Both the position numbers and the translations under genes were made by a program. The notes under the pieces were generated by a model. The model saw only the letters and a program-made list of their open reading frames with translations, had not been told where the DNA came from and did not search any database. DNA of 64,000 nucleotides from Sinorhizobium garamanticum (lineage in GTDB: Bacteria; Pseudomonadota; Alphaproteobacteria; Rhizobiales; Rhizobiaceae): assembly GCF_029892065.1 (NCBI RefSeq), contig NZ_CP120373.1, positions 3,541,001-3,605,000 on the forward strand, written 5' to 3'. Below are positions 26,957 through 37,347 of this stretch, piece after piece. The stretch's first letter is position 1, and each line of letters starts with the position of its first letter.

Positions 26957-28132
26957 ATGGGAAAGCTCTTGACGGCAATTGGCCTGATGAGCGGCACGAG
27001 CATGGACGGCATCGACGTCGCGCTGCTCCAAACCGACGGCGAGAACGTCGTGCAAAGGGGCCCTTCGGCTGGATACGCCTACGATGCGCGTTTTCGGGCG
27101 CGCCTGAAACAGGGACTCGAAGATGCCAAATCGATCGCGGTGCGGACGGAAAGGCCGGGGACACTCGCCCAACTGGAGCGAGACCTGACGCTGCGCCATG
27201 CGGAGGCAGTGGGATCATTCCTGCATGAAAACAATCTGTTACCGGAAAATATTGATGTAATCGGTTTCCATGGGCAAACAGTCCTGCACCGCCCAGACGA
27301 GGCGTTGACGGTGCAGATCGGCGATGGAGACTTGCTGGCGCGCGAAACACAAATCGACGTCGTCTACGATATGCGGGCCAACGACATGGTCCATGGCGGC
27401 CAGGGAGCGCCGCTCATCCCGGCCTACCACGCCGCGCTGGCGAACGGCTTGTCGCAAAAGCAGGAGATCGACGCGCCGGCTGTCTTCGTCAATATCGGCG
27501 GCATCTCCAACCTCACTTTCGTTGGCGCCGACCGGCGAATCGTCGCCTATGACAGCGGTCCCGGCAATACGCTGATCGACCAATGGGTGGAGGCCCATGC
27601 CGGTGTGCCCTACGACCAGGGCGGCATGATCGCAAGCGAAGGCACGATCGTGCCGGAACTCGCGGATCGGTATCTTTCTCATGCGTTTTTCACCGGGGAG
27701 AAACGCCGCTCGCTCGACAGAAACGACTTCGCGCCACCCACGGACGCCGACGCAAGCCTGGAAGACGGCGCTCGCACGCTCGCCTACGTCACCGCCGCGG
27801 CCATTCTCAAATCGGCAGGGCATCTTCCGGAAGCCCCGGCGACCTATGTCATCTGTGGCGGCGGCCGCCTCAACCCGATCATCATGAAGGATCTGACGAA
27901 GCTCGCCGGCGCGGCGCGCGGCCGGGTGCTGGCCGCCGAAGCGCTGGAACTGAATGGCGATTCGATGGAGGCTGAAGCCTGGGCCTATCTGGCGGTGAGA
28001 TCGCTGCGCGGCTTGCCGTTGAGCTATCCGGAAACGACTGGTGTCGATCGACCTGTGAGCGGTGGTCGATTTGCATCGAAGTCGGTGGATGCCGAAGCTG
28101 AGCAAGCGACAAGGCAGGTCGAGCGGCCTTGA
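26957..28132 (+). CDS. anmK: Anhydro-N-acetylmuramic acid kinase
   Basis: 391 residues from the ATG at 26957, which has a GGAGGA ribosome site and the family start [21 protein letters not shown] longer frame from 26849 is unlikely. The ATP-binding motif [12 protein letters not shown], the catalytic-base region [26 protein letters not shown] and [13 protein letters not shown] are all present. AnmK phosphorylates and opens 1,6-anhydro-MurNAc, feeding peptidoglycan fragments back into central metabolism. The C-terminal 30 residues ([18 protein letters not shown]) are a low-complexity tail beyond the usual fold. Confidence 0.95.
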   Translation: MGKLLTAIGLMSGTSMDGIDVALLQTDGENVVQRGPSAGYAYDARFRARLKQGLEDAKSIAVRTERPGTLAQLERDLTLRHAEAVGSFLHENNLLPENIDVIGFHGQTVLHRPDEALTVQIGDGDLLARETQIDVVYDMRANDMVHGGQGAPLIPAYHAALANGLSQKQEIDAPAVFVNIGGISNLTFVGADRRIVAYDSGPGNTLIDQWVEAHAGVPYDQGGMIASEGTIVPELADRYLSHAFFTGEKRRSLDRNDFAPPTDADASLEDGARTLAYVTAAAILKSAGHLPEAPATYVICGGGRLNPIIMKDLTKLAGAARGRVLAAEALELNGDSMEAEAWAYLAVRSLRGLPLSYPETTGVDRPVSGGRFASKSVDAEAEQATRQVERP

Positions 28133-28200
28133 CAGCGCACTTTTCCTTGTCTTGCTCTAATTGTTTCTTTGCACTCCGCCGGTAGGATAGCTTTCGGTGT

Positions 28201-29454
28201 GTGAGAATTATGCGGATCCGTGATTCGCAATGGGGACTCTTCGGAAGCTGTCGAATGGGTGGTGCGATTTCCCTTCTGGCCGTGAATTTCATCGTCGCCC
28301 AGATCTTTGCGGTCGCATTTCTCATTGTCGCGGCGAAGAGTCGCTCGGGCCGGCCAGCAATCTGGATCGCCGGCTGTTTCGTTGTCGCCTCTTTGTCTGC
28401 GGTGTTTGAAGCCGTTCTGCCCTTCAGCGCTTTTCCCCGCCTGTTCGCGATAGCCGCATTCGCCAGCGTCCTCGCAGGCTTCAGCCTGCTTCGCGTCGGG
28501 CTTGGGCTGCATTATCAGGTGCCGGTGCAGCCGGCGCTGCTTGCCGCTTTCTTCGTCGCATCGGTCATCGTCGACCTCCTGATCTACGACCTTCCGCGCG
28601 GCACCTTGCAGCATGCCTTCTTTTACCAGATGCCGTTCTTCCTGATTCAGGCGTGGTGCGCCTCGACGATCGTCCGGTCGCGGCGGCAAAATTACGCCGA
28701 CCGGACTCTGCTCTGTCTTCTGGTACTGAGCGCGGCCTACTATCTTGCGAAGATCTACGCCGCGATAGCGGCAGGCTCTGGAAGAACGGCAGCTGATTAT
28801 GTTTCCAGCCCGTTCGCGCTGATTTCTCAGGCTCTTGGCGCCATGCTGATCGTCGGAACCGGCCTGGCGATGCTCGGCGTCATGGTCAAGGACATCATCG
28901 ATGACGCGCGGGCGAGCTCCGAAATCGACGCCCTCTCTGGCCTCTACAATCGCCGGGGCTTCGTGGAGCGTCTTGCTCCGATGCTGGAAAGACGCGGCGC
29001 GGGCAATCCCGGCGCGCTCGTTCTTACCGACCTCGACCATTTCAAGCGTGTGAACGACAGTTATGGCCATCATGCCGGGGACGAGGTGATCCGGCGGTTT
29101 TCCAGCCTCCTTCGCGAACTGATGCCGAGCCGAGCCGTTGCCGGACGCCTCGGAGGCGAGGAATTTGCCGTATTTCTACCCCTGACGGACCTATCGGAGG
29201 CACGTGTGCTCGCCCACGGCATACGCGCGGCGATGGCATCGATGCAAATTGATGGCCTGCCTGAAAAGGCGACGGTTACCGCCAGCTTCGGGGTCGCAGC
29301 GGTTGTCGCAAATGAGCCGCTCGAATTGGCCATGCAGCGAGCGGACAAGGCGCTTTATGCCGCCAAGGCCGCTGGACGCAACAGGGTGGAGTGCGCCGAA
29401 ACGCCGGAACATGTCGTCAAGCCTGCAGTCCCACACTGGGTAGGACGAAGCTAG
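28201..29454 (+). CDS. Membrane-anchored diguanylate cyclase (GGDEF)
   Basis: 417 residues. The N-terminal half has about six membrane helices (LLAVNFIVAQIFAVAFLIVA through ALGAMLIVGTGLAMLGVMV), and a C-terminal GGDEF domain begins near residue 240 (IDALSGLYNRRGFVERL). The active-site motif is RLGGEEF, with the metal-binding TDLDHFKRVNDSYGHHAGDE. The RxxD product-inhibition site is missing (PSRA at that position). It makes c-di-GMP at the inner membrane. The start is GTG at 28201 or ATG at 28210. It stands 68 bases after anmK and may share its transcript. Confidence 0.9.
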   Translation: MRIMRIRDSQWGLFGSCRMGGAISLLAVNFIVAQIFAVAFLIVAAKSRSGRPAIWIAGCFVVASLSAVFEAVLPFSAFPRLFAIAAFASVLAGFSLLRVGLGLHYQVPVQPALLAAFFVASVIVDLLIYDLPRGTLQHAFFYQMPFFLIQAWCASTIVRSRRQNYADRTLLCLLVLSAAYYLAKIYAAIAAGSGRTAADYVSSPFALISQALGAMLIVGTGLAMLGVMVKDIIDDARASSEIDALSGLYNRRGFVERLAPMLERRGAGNPGALVLTDLDHFKRVNDSYGHHAGDEVIRRFSSLLRELMPSRAVAGRLGGEEFAVFLPLTDLSEARVLAHGIRAAMASMQIDGLPEKATVTASFGVAAVVANEPLELAMQRADKALYAAKAAGRNRVECAETPEHVVKPAVPHWVGRS

Positions 29455-29471
29455 ACGCTACGTCTCAGTGT

Positions 29472-29501
29472 GTCCTCGCCTGCTGAACTGCACGCGAGGA
29501 C
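29472..29501. terminator. Hairpin between convergent genes
   Basis: An 8-bp stem (GTCCTCGC / GCGAGGAC) lies between the convergent diguanylate cyclase and alpha/beta hydrolase genes. There is no T-run, so terminator function is only likely. Confidence 0.4.
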
Positions 29502-29520
29502 GGCGTGGCCAGTCGATATG

Positions 29521-30198
29521 TCAGCGGATGCGCTTGGCGGCCGGCTCCGGCGTCAGTTCACCGTTGAGACGGCGATCGAGATAGTCCTCACACTCGGCCA
29601 TCAGAGTCTCGATCTGGCCGTTGAAGAAATGGTTCGCGCCGGGCACGGTCTTGTGTGTGATCAGGATGCCTTTCTGCGCCTTGAGCTTGTCAACGAGACC
29701 GTTGACATCCTTCTCGGGCGCCACCTTGTCGGCATCGCCGTTGATGATCAGGCCGGACGAGGGGCAAGGGGCGAGGAACGAGAAGTCATAGATGTTCGGC
29801 TGCGGCGCGACCGCCATGAAGCCTTCGATTTCCGGGCGGCGCATCAAGAGTTGCATGCCGATCCAGGCGCCGAAGGAGTAACCGGCAACCCAGCAGCTCT
29901 TCGAATCGGGATGCAGGCTCTGCACCCAGTCGAGCGCAGAGGCCGCGTCGGAAAGCTCGCCGGCGCCATGATCGAACTCACCCTGGCTGCGCCCGATGCC
30001 GCGGAAATTGAACCGGAGCGTCGTGAAACCGCGCTTCTGAAACATGTAGAAAAGCTGGTAGACGATCTGGTTGTTCATCGTGCCGCCGAACTGGGGGTGC
30101 GGATGCAGGATGATGGCGATCGGGGCGCTCTTCTGCTTCGAAGGCTGGTAACGACCTTCCAGTCGACCGGCTGGTCCGTTGAAGATAATCTCGGGCAT
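29521..30198 (-). CDS. Alpha/beta hydrolase (dienelactone-hydrolase-like)
   Basis: 225 residues from the ATG at 30198 (MPEIIFNGPAGRLEGRYQ), which has a CGGAGAG ribosome site; a longer frame to 30339 crosses the suf promoter boxes. The nucleophile serine is in GYSFGAWIG (about residue 109), the acid in NGDADKVAP and the histidine in PGANHFFNG. HPHPQFGGTMNN near the start is a family signature. Substrate unknown. It is divergent from the suf operon; the RirA- and Irr-like sites lie 56-105 bases upstream of its start. Confidence 0.87.
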   Translation of the reverse strand: MPEIIFNGPAGRLEGRYQPSKQKSAPIAIILHPHPQFGGTMNNQIVYQLFYMFQKRGFTTLRFNFRGIGRSQGEFDHGAGELSDAASALDWVQSLHPDSKSCWVAGYSFGAWIGMQLLMRRPEIEGFMAVAPQPNIYDFSFLAPCPSSGLIINGDADKVAPEKDVNGLVDKLKAQKGILITHKTVPGANHFFNGQIETLMAECEDYLDRRLNGELTPEPAAKRIR

Positions 30199-30253
30199 TG
30201 GCTCTCCGGGAATGTTTCTGGTTCGAATTGCGGTTTCAGTGCCGATCTTGTCT

Positions 30254-30268
30254 TGACGAAAGCAGTCA
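30254..30268 (+). promoter_or_regulatory. RirA/IRO-like box upstream of the suf operon
   Basis: The sequence TGACGAAAGCAGTCA fits the TGA-N9-TCA iron-responsive operator described for rhizobial RirA. It overlaps a good -35 hexamer (CTTGAC at 30252-30257) pointing toward the suf genes. Confidence 0.55.
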
Positions 30269-30284
30269 GCTTTTCTAAAACCTA

Positions 30285-30303
30285 GTTTAGAACCGTTCAA
30301 AAC
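30285..30303 (+). promoter_or_regulatory. Irr/ICE-like palindrome upstream of the suf operon
   Basis: GTTTAGAA-CCG-TTCAAAAC is an inverted repeat with one mismatch, resembling the iron control element bound by Irr (TTTAGAA-N3-TTCTAAA type). A third half-site, TTCTAAAAC, begins at 30273. Distance to the first suf gene is about 120 bases. Confidence 0.55.
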
Positions 30304-30422
30304 TTCGGTGCGGGCATTCCGCCTTGTGCTTCGTCTCATAAGGCAAGCGACGCGGAAAATTCAAGGAAAATGCAACGGCACCGATTGTAACGGCCGAGCC
30401 GCTTGTCCTAACGAAAGAAACG

Positions 30423-31589
30423 ATGTCGGGATCGCGCATTTATATGGACTGGAACGCCACGGCGCCGCTTCGCACTGAAGCGCGCGAGGCCTTCCTGTCG
30501 GCGCTTGATCAGGTCGGCAATCCGTCGTCGGTTCACGGCGAGGGCAGGGCGGTGCGCGCGCTTGTCGAAAGCGCGCGACGTGATGTCGCTGCGCTTTGCG
30601 GCGCGCAAGCCGCCTCGGTCACCTTCACCAGCGGCGCGACCGAGGCCGCCAATATGGTGCTGACCCCGGATTTCCGCATGGGGCGCACGCCGCTCAGGAT
30701 CGCCAAGCTCTACGCGTCGGCGATCGAACATCCGGCAGTGCGCGAGGGCGGTCGCTTCGCGCGTGAAGACGTTTGCGAGGTGCCGGTGACGGCTGCCGGC
30801 GTCGTCGATTGTGCGGCGCTGGAAGCGCTGCTTGCTGCCCATGATCGTCAGGCCGGACTGCCGATGGTCGCCGTGATGCTTGCCAATAACGAGACAGGCA
30901 TCGTCCAGCCTATCGCCGAGGTTGCCGCCATCGTTCGCGCCCACGGCGGCCTTCTGGTCGTCGATGCCGTACAGGCGGCGGGACGTCTGCCTTTGTCGAT
31001 CGAGGCGCTTGGCGCGGATTTCCTCATCGTCTCTTCGCACAAGATCGGCGGGCCGAAAGGTGCGGGCGCGCTCGTCGCGCGAGGCGAAGTCATGATGCCT
31101 TCGGCGCTGATCCACGGCGGTGGACAGGAGAAAGGTCACCGTTCGGGTACGGAAAATGCGCCTGCACTTACCGGCTTTGGAGCAGCGGCCCGTGTGGTCG
31201 CCGGCAATATAGACGGACGTATGGCTGCCATTGCCGCGTTGCGCGATCGGCTCGAGGCCGAAATGCAGTCGTCTGCGCCGGATGTGGTGATCCATGGACG
31301 CGATGTTTCACGCATCGGCAACACGACCTATTTCACGCTTCCGGGCCTGAAAGCTGAAACCGGCCAGATCGCCTTCGACCTCGAAGGCGTGGCGCTTTCG
31401 GCGGGATCGGCCTGCTCCTCTGGCAAGGTCGGGCAGAGCCATGTGCTGACGGCGATGGGTTACGATCCTCGCCAGGGTGCATTGCGTATTTCGATCGGCG
31501 AGGCAACGACGGAGGCCGAAATCGAGCGTTGTGCGACCGTGTTTGCGAAAGTGGCGGCCCGCCGTCGCTCAACCGGAAAGGCCGCATGA
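30423..31589 (+). CDS. sufS2: Cysteine desulfurase, NifS/IscS type, first gene of the suf operon
   Basis: 388 residues. It is a group I (NifS/IscS-like) PLP enzyme: SGATEAANMVLTPDF, SSHKIGGPKGAGALV with the PLP-binding lysine at about residue 203, RSGTENAPALTGFG, and the active-site cysteine in SAGSACSSGK near residue 329. It supplies sulfur from cysteine for Fe-S clusters. A second, SufS-type desulfurase occurs later in the same operon. This matches the sufS2-B-C-D-S1-X-A order I recall for Agrobacterium, from which the symbol is borrowed. Iron-responsive boxes lie upstream. Confidence 0.92.
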   Translation: MSGSRIYMDWNATAPLRTEAREAFLSALDQVGNPSSVHGEGRAVRALVESARRDVAALCGAQAASVTFTSGATEAANMVLTPDFRMGRTPLRIAKLYASAIEHPAVREGGRFAREDVCEVPVTAAGVVDCAALEALLAAHDRQAGLPMVAVMLANNETGIVQPIAEVAAIVRAHGGLLVVDAVQAAGRLPLSIEALGADFLIVSSHKIGGPKGAGALVARGEVMMPSALIHGGGQEKGHRSGTENAPALTGFGAAARVVAGNIDGRMAAIAALRDRLEAEMQSSAPDVVIHGRDVSRIGNTTYFTLPGLKAETGQIAFDLEGVALSAGSACSSGKVGQSHVLTAMGYDPRQGALRISIGEATTEAEIERCATVFAKVAARRRSTGKAA

Positions 31590-31741
31590 GGCAAAACGAT
31601 TGAATGAATTTGCGGAAAAGCAAATTTCCGCTTGGCAAATGGGGTGAAAAGCGCCTTTTAGCCATTACATAAGCGGTGCGCAAAGTTCGCATCGTGTTGA
31701 CAAGCTACCGGACCTTGGATCCGGCAAGATTGGAGAACGAC

Positions 31742-33211
<1,470 letters not shown>

Positions 33212-33226
33212 TCCGAGGCAAACCGC

Positions 33227-33451
33227 TTGGCCGAGCAGAAGGAGTTGTCGGCGGGGACGAAAGTGATGGTGATGACCATCCTCGTTTCCGTCGCCGGTCT
33301 TTTCCTTGGCGTCGTTGGCCTGATCGCAGAGTGGCCAGTGGCAAAGGGGATAGGCATTTGTTCCGGACTGCTTTTGGCTCTCGTTTTTTGGCTCAGCGCC
33401 AACGTCAAGAGTGACACATTGGACCGTTTCCTGTTTGGAAGAAGAGATTGA
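33227..33451 (+). CDS. Small two-helix membrane protein between sufB and sufC
   Basis: 74 residues from a TTG codon at 33227, with GAGG about 9 bases upstream. It has two hydrophobic helices, at about residues 13-36 (VMVMTILVSVAGLFLGVVGL) and 39-59 (AKGIGICSGLLLALVFWLSA), and a charged tail KSDTLDRFLFGRRD. I do not recognise the family. Its frame ends 10 bases before sufC, and spacing on both sides is operon-like. If the TTG is not used, an internal ATG at about residue 14 would truncate helix 1. Probably real, but the start is uncertain. Confidence 0.62.
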   Translation: MAEQKELSAGTKVMVMTILVSVAGLFLGVVGLIAEWPVAKGIGICSGLLLALVFWLSANVKSDTLDRFLFGRRD

Positions 33452-33461
33452 GAGACACTAA

Positions 33462-34217
33462 ATGCTTGAAATCAAGAACCTGCATGCACGCATCGCCGAA
33501 GACGGCACCGAGATCATCCGCGGCCTGAACCTCACCGTGAAGGCGGGCGAAGTCGCCGCCATCATGGGACCGAACGGCTCCGGCAAGTCGACGCTGTCCT
33601 ATGTGCTTTCCGGCCGCGAAGACTATGAAGTGACCGAAGGCGACATCCTCTATAACGGCGAGAGCATTCTGGAGCTCGACGCTTCCGAGCGTGCGGCAAA
33701 GGGCATCTTCCTCGCCTTCCAGTATCCGGTTGAGATTCCCGGCGTTGCCACCATGCAGTTCCTGAAGGTGGCGATGAATGAACAGCGCAAATATCGTGGT
33801 GAACAGGAACTGACGACACCGGAATTCATGCGCCTCGTCAAGGAAGCGGCCGGTGACCTCAAGATCGCGCCGGAAATGCTGCGCCGTCCGCTGAACGTCG
33901 GCTTCTCCGGTGGCGAGAAGAAGCGCGCGGAAATCCTGCAGATGGCGTTGCTCCAGCCGAAGCTTTGCGTTCTCGACGAGACCGACTCGGGCCTCGACAT
34001 TGATGCGCTCAAGGTCGTCGCCGACGGCGTCAATGCGCTGCGTTCGCCGGATCGCGCTGTTGTCGTGATCACGCACTACCAGCGCCTGCTCGACTATATC
34101 GTTCCGGATACCGTTCACGTCCTCTACAAGGGCCAGGTTATCAAGTCGGGCGACAAGACGCTGGCGCATGAACTCGAAGCCAAGGGTTATGCGGATCTCA
34201 TCGAGGCGGCAGCCTGA
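33462..34217 (+). CDS. sufC: Fe-S assembly ATPase SufC
   Basis: 251 residues, an ABC-type ATPase without membrane domains. Walker A is GPNGSGKSTL at about residues 34-43. The signature region is GFSGGEKKRAEILQMALL, Walker B is LCVLDETDSGLDID, and VVVITHYQRLLDYI carries the H-loop. SufC powers the SufBCD scaffold. The ABC signature reads FSGGE, as usual for SufC. It is followed 22 bases later by sufD. Confidence 0.97.
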   Translation: MLEIKNLHARIAEDGTEIIRGLNLTVKAGEVAAIMGPNGSGKSTLSYVLSGREDYEVTEGDILYNGESILELDASERAAKGIFLAFQYPVEIPGVATMQFLKVAMNEQRKYRGEQELTTPEFMRLVKEAAGDLKIAPEMLRRPLNVGFSGGEKKRAEILQMALLQPKLCVLDETDSGLDIDALKVVADGVNALRSPDRAVVVITHYQRLLDYIVPDTVHVLYKGQVIKSGDKTLAHELEAKGYADLIEAAA

Positions 34218-34239
34218 CGCCTGTTGAAGGAGTGTTCGA

Positions 34240-35517
34240 ATGAATATGCAACAGGCCATCAAGATGACGGCCGCCGAAACGGCGCTGGTCGATGCCTATA
34301 CCGCGCAGATCGGTGATCTGCCTGGCGACGGAGCCGTGCTGTCGCTCCGCGACACGCTTGTCCACGAACTCAGGACGGCGGGGTTGCCGACGCGTCGTGT
34401 CGAGTCCTGGCACTATACGGACCTGCGCACCTTGCTGCGCGCGGTGCCTGCCGCTGATCCGTCGGCCTTTGCCGAGAGGGTCGAAGCTGTCGTTCCGGGA
34501 TCGTCCGTGCTTGCTGTTCGCAGCGGCCAGGCCGACCTCAAGAGCCTCCCCAAGGGTGTGACGGCGCGCTCCTATACCGAGAGCCTGCTTGACGGTTCGG
34601 CGGTAGCCGGTCTCGCCGTCCTCGGTTCGGATGACGCAATCGGCCGGATCAATGGCGGGCTCGTTCGCGGCGGTCTCGAAATCGAGATTGCGGACGGTGC
34701 CGAGCTGGAAGCACCGCTCGAGATCCAGGTCGTCCAGAGCCACGGCCAGGCGCACACGCGCTTTCCCGTGTCCTTCGGCGCTGGCTCCAAGGCGACGGTG
34801 ATCGAACGGCATCTGTCGATGAACGCGGAAGCGAGCTTCGTTTCTTCGGTGAGCGATGTCACGCTCGCCGAGGGTGCCGACGTGATCTGGATCATTCTCC
34901 AGCAGCAAGGTTCGGCCGATACGCATCTCGGCCAGATCCGCTTCGACCTCGGCAAGAACGCGAAGCTGCACCTCTTTATCATCAATGCCGGTGGCAAGCT
35001 GGTGCGCCAGGAAATCCACGGCAAAACGAGCGGCGAGGGCGCTGACCTCACGTTGCGCGGAATTAACCTGCTCGGCGGCGAGAGCCACACGGACGTGACG
35101 TTCACGCTTGGGCACGACGTGCCACATACGACGTCGACGGAGATCATCCGCAACGTCGTTTTCGACCGCGCGAGAGGTGTTTTCCAGGGCAAGATCCTGG
35201 TCGCTAAGGACGCGCAGAAGACCGACGCGAAGATGTCGTGCAACACTTTGCTCCTGTCCGACGACGCCGATTTTTCGTCAAAGCCCGAGCTGGAAATCTT
35301 CGCTGACGACGTCCAGTGCGGTCATGGCGCGACGGTAACGGATATCGACCATACCCAACTCTTTTACATGCTGGCGCGCGGCATCCCGGAGAAGAAGGCG
35401 CGCGCGATGCTCGTCAACGCTTTTGTTGCGGAGATCGTTGAGGAGCTGGAAGACGACGAGGATCTGGTCGAGGCGCTCGAGGGCGTAATCTCGGCCTGGC
35501 TCGAAAAACACACCTGA
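34240..35517 (+). CDS. sufD: Fe-S assembly protein SufD
   Basis: 425 residues, partner of SufB in the SufBC2D complex. The N-terminal helical region contains RVESWHYTDLRTLLRAVP at about residues 52-69, a SufD hallmark. The C-terminal beta-helix ends with SCNTLLLSDDADFSSKPELE, ADDVQCGHGATVTDIDHTQL (conserved CGHG) and MLARGIPEKKARAMLVNAF. The start has AAGGAG 10 bases upstream. The next gene begins within 12 bases of its stop. Confidence 0.96.
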   Translation: MNMQQAIKMTAAETALVDAYTAQIGDLPGDGAVLSLRDTLVHELRTAGLPTRRVESWHYTDLRTLLRAVPAADPSAFAERVEAVVPGSSVLAVRSGQADLKSLPKGVTARSYTESLLDGSAVAGLAVLGSDDAIGRINGGLVRGGLEIEIADGAELEAPLEIQVVQSHGQAHTRFPVSFGAGSKATVIERHLSMNAEASFVSSVSDVTLAEGADVIWIILQQQGSADTHLGQIRFDLGKNAKLHLFIINAGGKLVRQEIHGKTSGEGADLTLRGINLLGGESHTDVTFTLGHDVPHTTSTEIIRNVVFDRARGVFQGKILVAKDAQKTDAKMSCNTLLLSDDADFSSKPELEIFADDVQCGHGATVTDIDHTQLFYMLARGIPEKKARAMLVNAFVAEIVEELEDDEDLVEALEGVISAWLEKHT

Positions 35518-35529
35518 TTGGATAACGAG

Positions 35530-36771
35530 ATGGAACATACTGTGCCGGTTCCGGCCTACGACGTAGAGACGATCAGAAAGGATTTCCCGATCCTTTCGCG
35601 GACGGTCTATGGCAAGCCGCTTGTCTATCTCGACAACGGCGCATCGGCACAGAAGCCCCAGCTTGTTATCGACGCTGTGGCCCACGCATATGCCAATGAA
35701 TATGCCAACGTCCATCGCGGTCTGCATTTCCTGTCGAACGCCGCGACGGAAGCCTATGAGGCGGCGCGCGAGAAGGTTCGCCGCTTCCTGAATGCGCCAT
35801 CAGCCGACAACATCGTCTTCACGAAGTCCTCGACCGAGGCGATCAATGCGGTCGCCCACGGCTACGGCATGCCGAAACTCGGGGAGGGCGACGAGATCGT
35901 GCTCTCGATCATGGAGCACCACTCCAACATCGTTCCCTGGCATTTCATCCGTGAACGCCAGGGTGCAAAGCTCGTCTGGGCGCCCGTCGATGACGACGGC
36001 GCGTTTCACATCGAGGATTTTGTCAAGTGCCTGACGGAACGGACAAAGCTCATTGCCATTACCCACATGTCGAACGCGCTCGGTACGGTCGTGCCGGTGA
36101 AGGAAATCTGCCGCATCGCCCGTGAGCGCGGCATTCCGGTCATCGTCGACGGCAGCCAAGGCGCTGTGCATATGCCGGTCGATGTTCAAGACATCGACTG
36201 CGACTGGTACGTGATGACCGGCCATAAGCTTTATGGTCCGTCCGGCGTCGGCGTGCTCTACGGCAAGATGGATCGCCTGAAGGAGATGCGCCCCTTCATG
36301 GGTGGCGGCGAGATGATCGAGGTGGTGACCGAAGATGAGGTCACCTACAACGACCCGCCGCACCGCTTCGAGGCTGGCACACCGCCGATCGTTCAAGCGA
36401 TCGGTCTCGGCTATGCGCTCGACTACATGGAAAAGGTCGGTCGCGAAGCGATACGCGCACATGAGGCGGATCTCACGGCCTACGCCCGCGAGCGGCTGTC
36501 GTCGATCAATTCGCTCAGGGTCTTCGGCGATGCGCCCGGCAAGGGCAGCATCTTCTCCTTCGAAATCGCCGGCATTCACTCACATGATGTTTCGATGGTG
36601 ATCGACCGTGCCGGCGTTGCTGTCAGGGCCGGGACACATTGCGCGCAGCCGCTCTTGAAACGCTTCGGCGTCACCTCCACATGCCGTGCGTCCTTCGGCC
36701 TCTACAACACGCGGGCCGAGGTCGATGCGCTTGCCGATGCGCTGGAGCACGCTCGGAAGTTCTTTGCGTGA
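35530..36771 (+). CDS. sufS: Cysteine desulfurase SufS (group II)
   Basis: 413 residues from the ATG at 35530; a TTG at 35518 directly after the sufD stop is an alternative. This is the SufS/CsdA group: YLDNGASAQKPQLVIDA, FTKSSTEAINAVAHGYG, MEHHSNIVPWHF, MTGHKLYGPSGVGVLYGK with the PLP lysine at about residue 229, and the active-site cysteine in AVRAGTHCAQPLL near residue 371. It passes persulfide sulfur to the SUF scaffold; no separate sufE is visible in this operon. A hairpin (GAACAGAC / GTCTGTTC) overlaps the stop codon. Confidence 0.96.
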   Translation: MEHTVPVPAYDVETIRKDFPILSRTVYGKPLVYLDNGASAQKPQLVIDAVAHAYANEYANVHRGLHFLSNAATEAYEAAREKVRRFLNAPSADNIVFTKSSTEAINAVAHGYGMPKLGEGDEIVLSIMEHHSNIVPWHFIRERQGAKLVWAPVDDDGAFHIEDFVKCLTERTKLIAITHMSNALGTVVPVKEICRIARERGIPVIVDGSQGAVHMPVDVQDIDCDWYVMTGHKLYGPSGVGVLYGKMDRLKEMRPFMGGGEMIEVVTEDEVTYNDPPHRFEAGTPPIVQAIGLGYALDYMEKVGREAIRAHEADLTAYARERLSSINSLRVFGDAPGKGSIFSFEIAGIHSHDVSMVIDRAGVAVRAGTHCAQPLLKRFGVTSTCRASFGLYNTRAEVDALADALEHARKFFA

Positions 36772-36869
36772 ACAGACACTGCCAAGCGTCTGTTCAAAAT
36801 ATGGTTTGTCGCAGGTTCTTGCCGTAAAGGTGTGGCACACTTTCGCGGAGCCTGCTCAGGGAGACGGAT

Positions 36870-37250
36870 ATGAGTCTCGGTGCAACGGAAGAAAAGATCG
36901 ATGTCCGCGAAGGCATCGTGCATTCGGCCATTCCGGCCGAAGAACTGGCGCGTCTTAGCGATGACATCATTGCTGCCTTGAAGACCGTTTACGACCCGGA
37001 AATCCCAGCCGACATCTTCGAACTCGGCCTCATATACAAGATCGACATCGAAGACGATCGGATGGTGAAGATCGAGATGACGCTAACCGCTCCGGGCTGC
37101 CCCGTTGCGGGTGAGATGCCGGGCTGGGTCGAGAACGCCGTCGGCGCCGTCGAGGGTGTTTCCGGCGTCGAGGTGACGATGACCTTCGATCCGCCGTGGA
37201 CGCCGGACCGTATGTCGGAAGAGGCGCAGGTCGCGCTCGGCTGGTACTGA
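36870..37250 (+). CDS. sufT: SUF-associated MIP18/DUF59 protein (SufT-like)
   Basis: 126 residues. It has the MIP18/DUF59 fold: DDIIAALKTVYDPEIPADIF at about 31-50, ELGLIYKIDIEDD, MTLTAPGCPVAGEMPGWVEN with the conserved cysteine near residue 79, and VTMTFDPPWTPDRMSEEA. Proteins of this group help insert Fe-S clusters into targets. The gap of 98 bases from sufS contains a hairpin but no clear terminator, so it is likely still in the operon. The start has a CAGGGAG site about 9 bases upstream. Confidence 0.92.
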   Translation: MSLGATEEKIDVREGIVHSAIPAEELARLSDDIIAALKTVYDPEIPADIFELGLIYKIDIEDDRMVKIEMTLTAPGCPVAGEMPGWVENAVGAVEGVSGVEVTMTFDPPWTPDRMSEEAQVALGWY

Positions 37251-37347
37251 GGTTCGGCCTGATATTGATCCATTAAGACGCGGGCATTACATTAGATTCT
37301 GGAAAGCGCCGGGCCTTTACCCCGGTGATATGAAGGAGAAGAAGCCG

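Noticed and set aside
31697..31730. Internal promoter before sufB (TTGACA at 31697)
   Set aside because: The -35 hexamer is perfect but there is no acceptable -10 at 16-18 bases; left as a possibility only.
36769..36795. Terminator between sufS and sufT
   Set aside because: The hairpin GAACAGAC / GTCTGTTC overlaps the stop codon and has no T-run, so it is more likely an mRNA-processing or chance structure.
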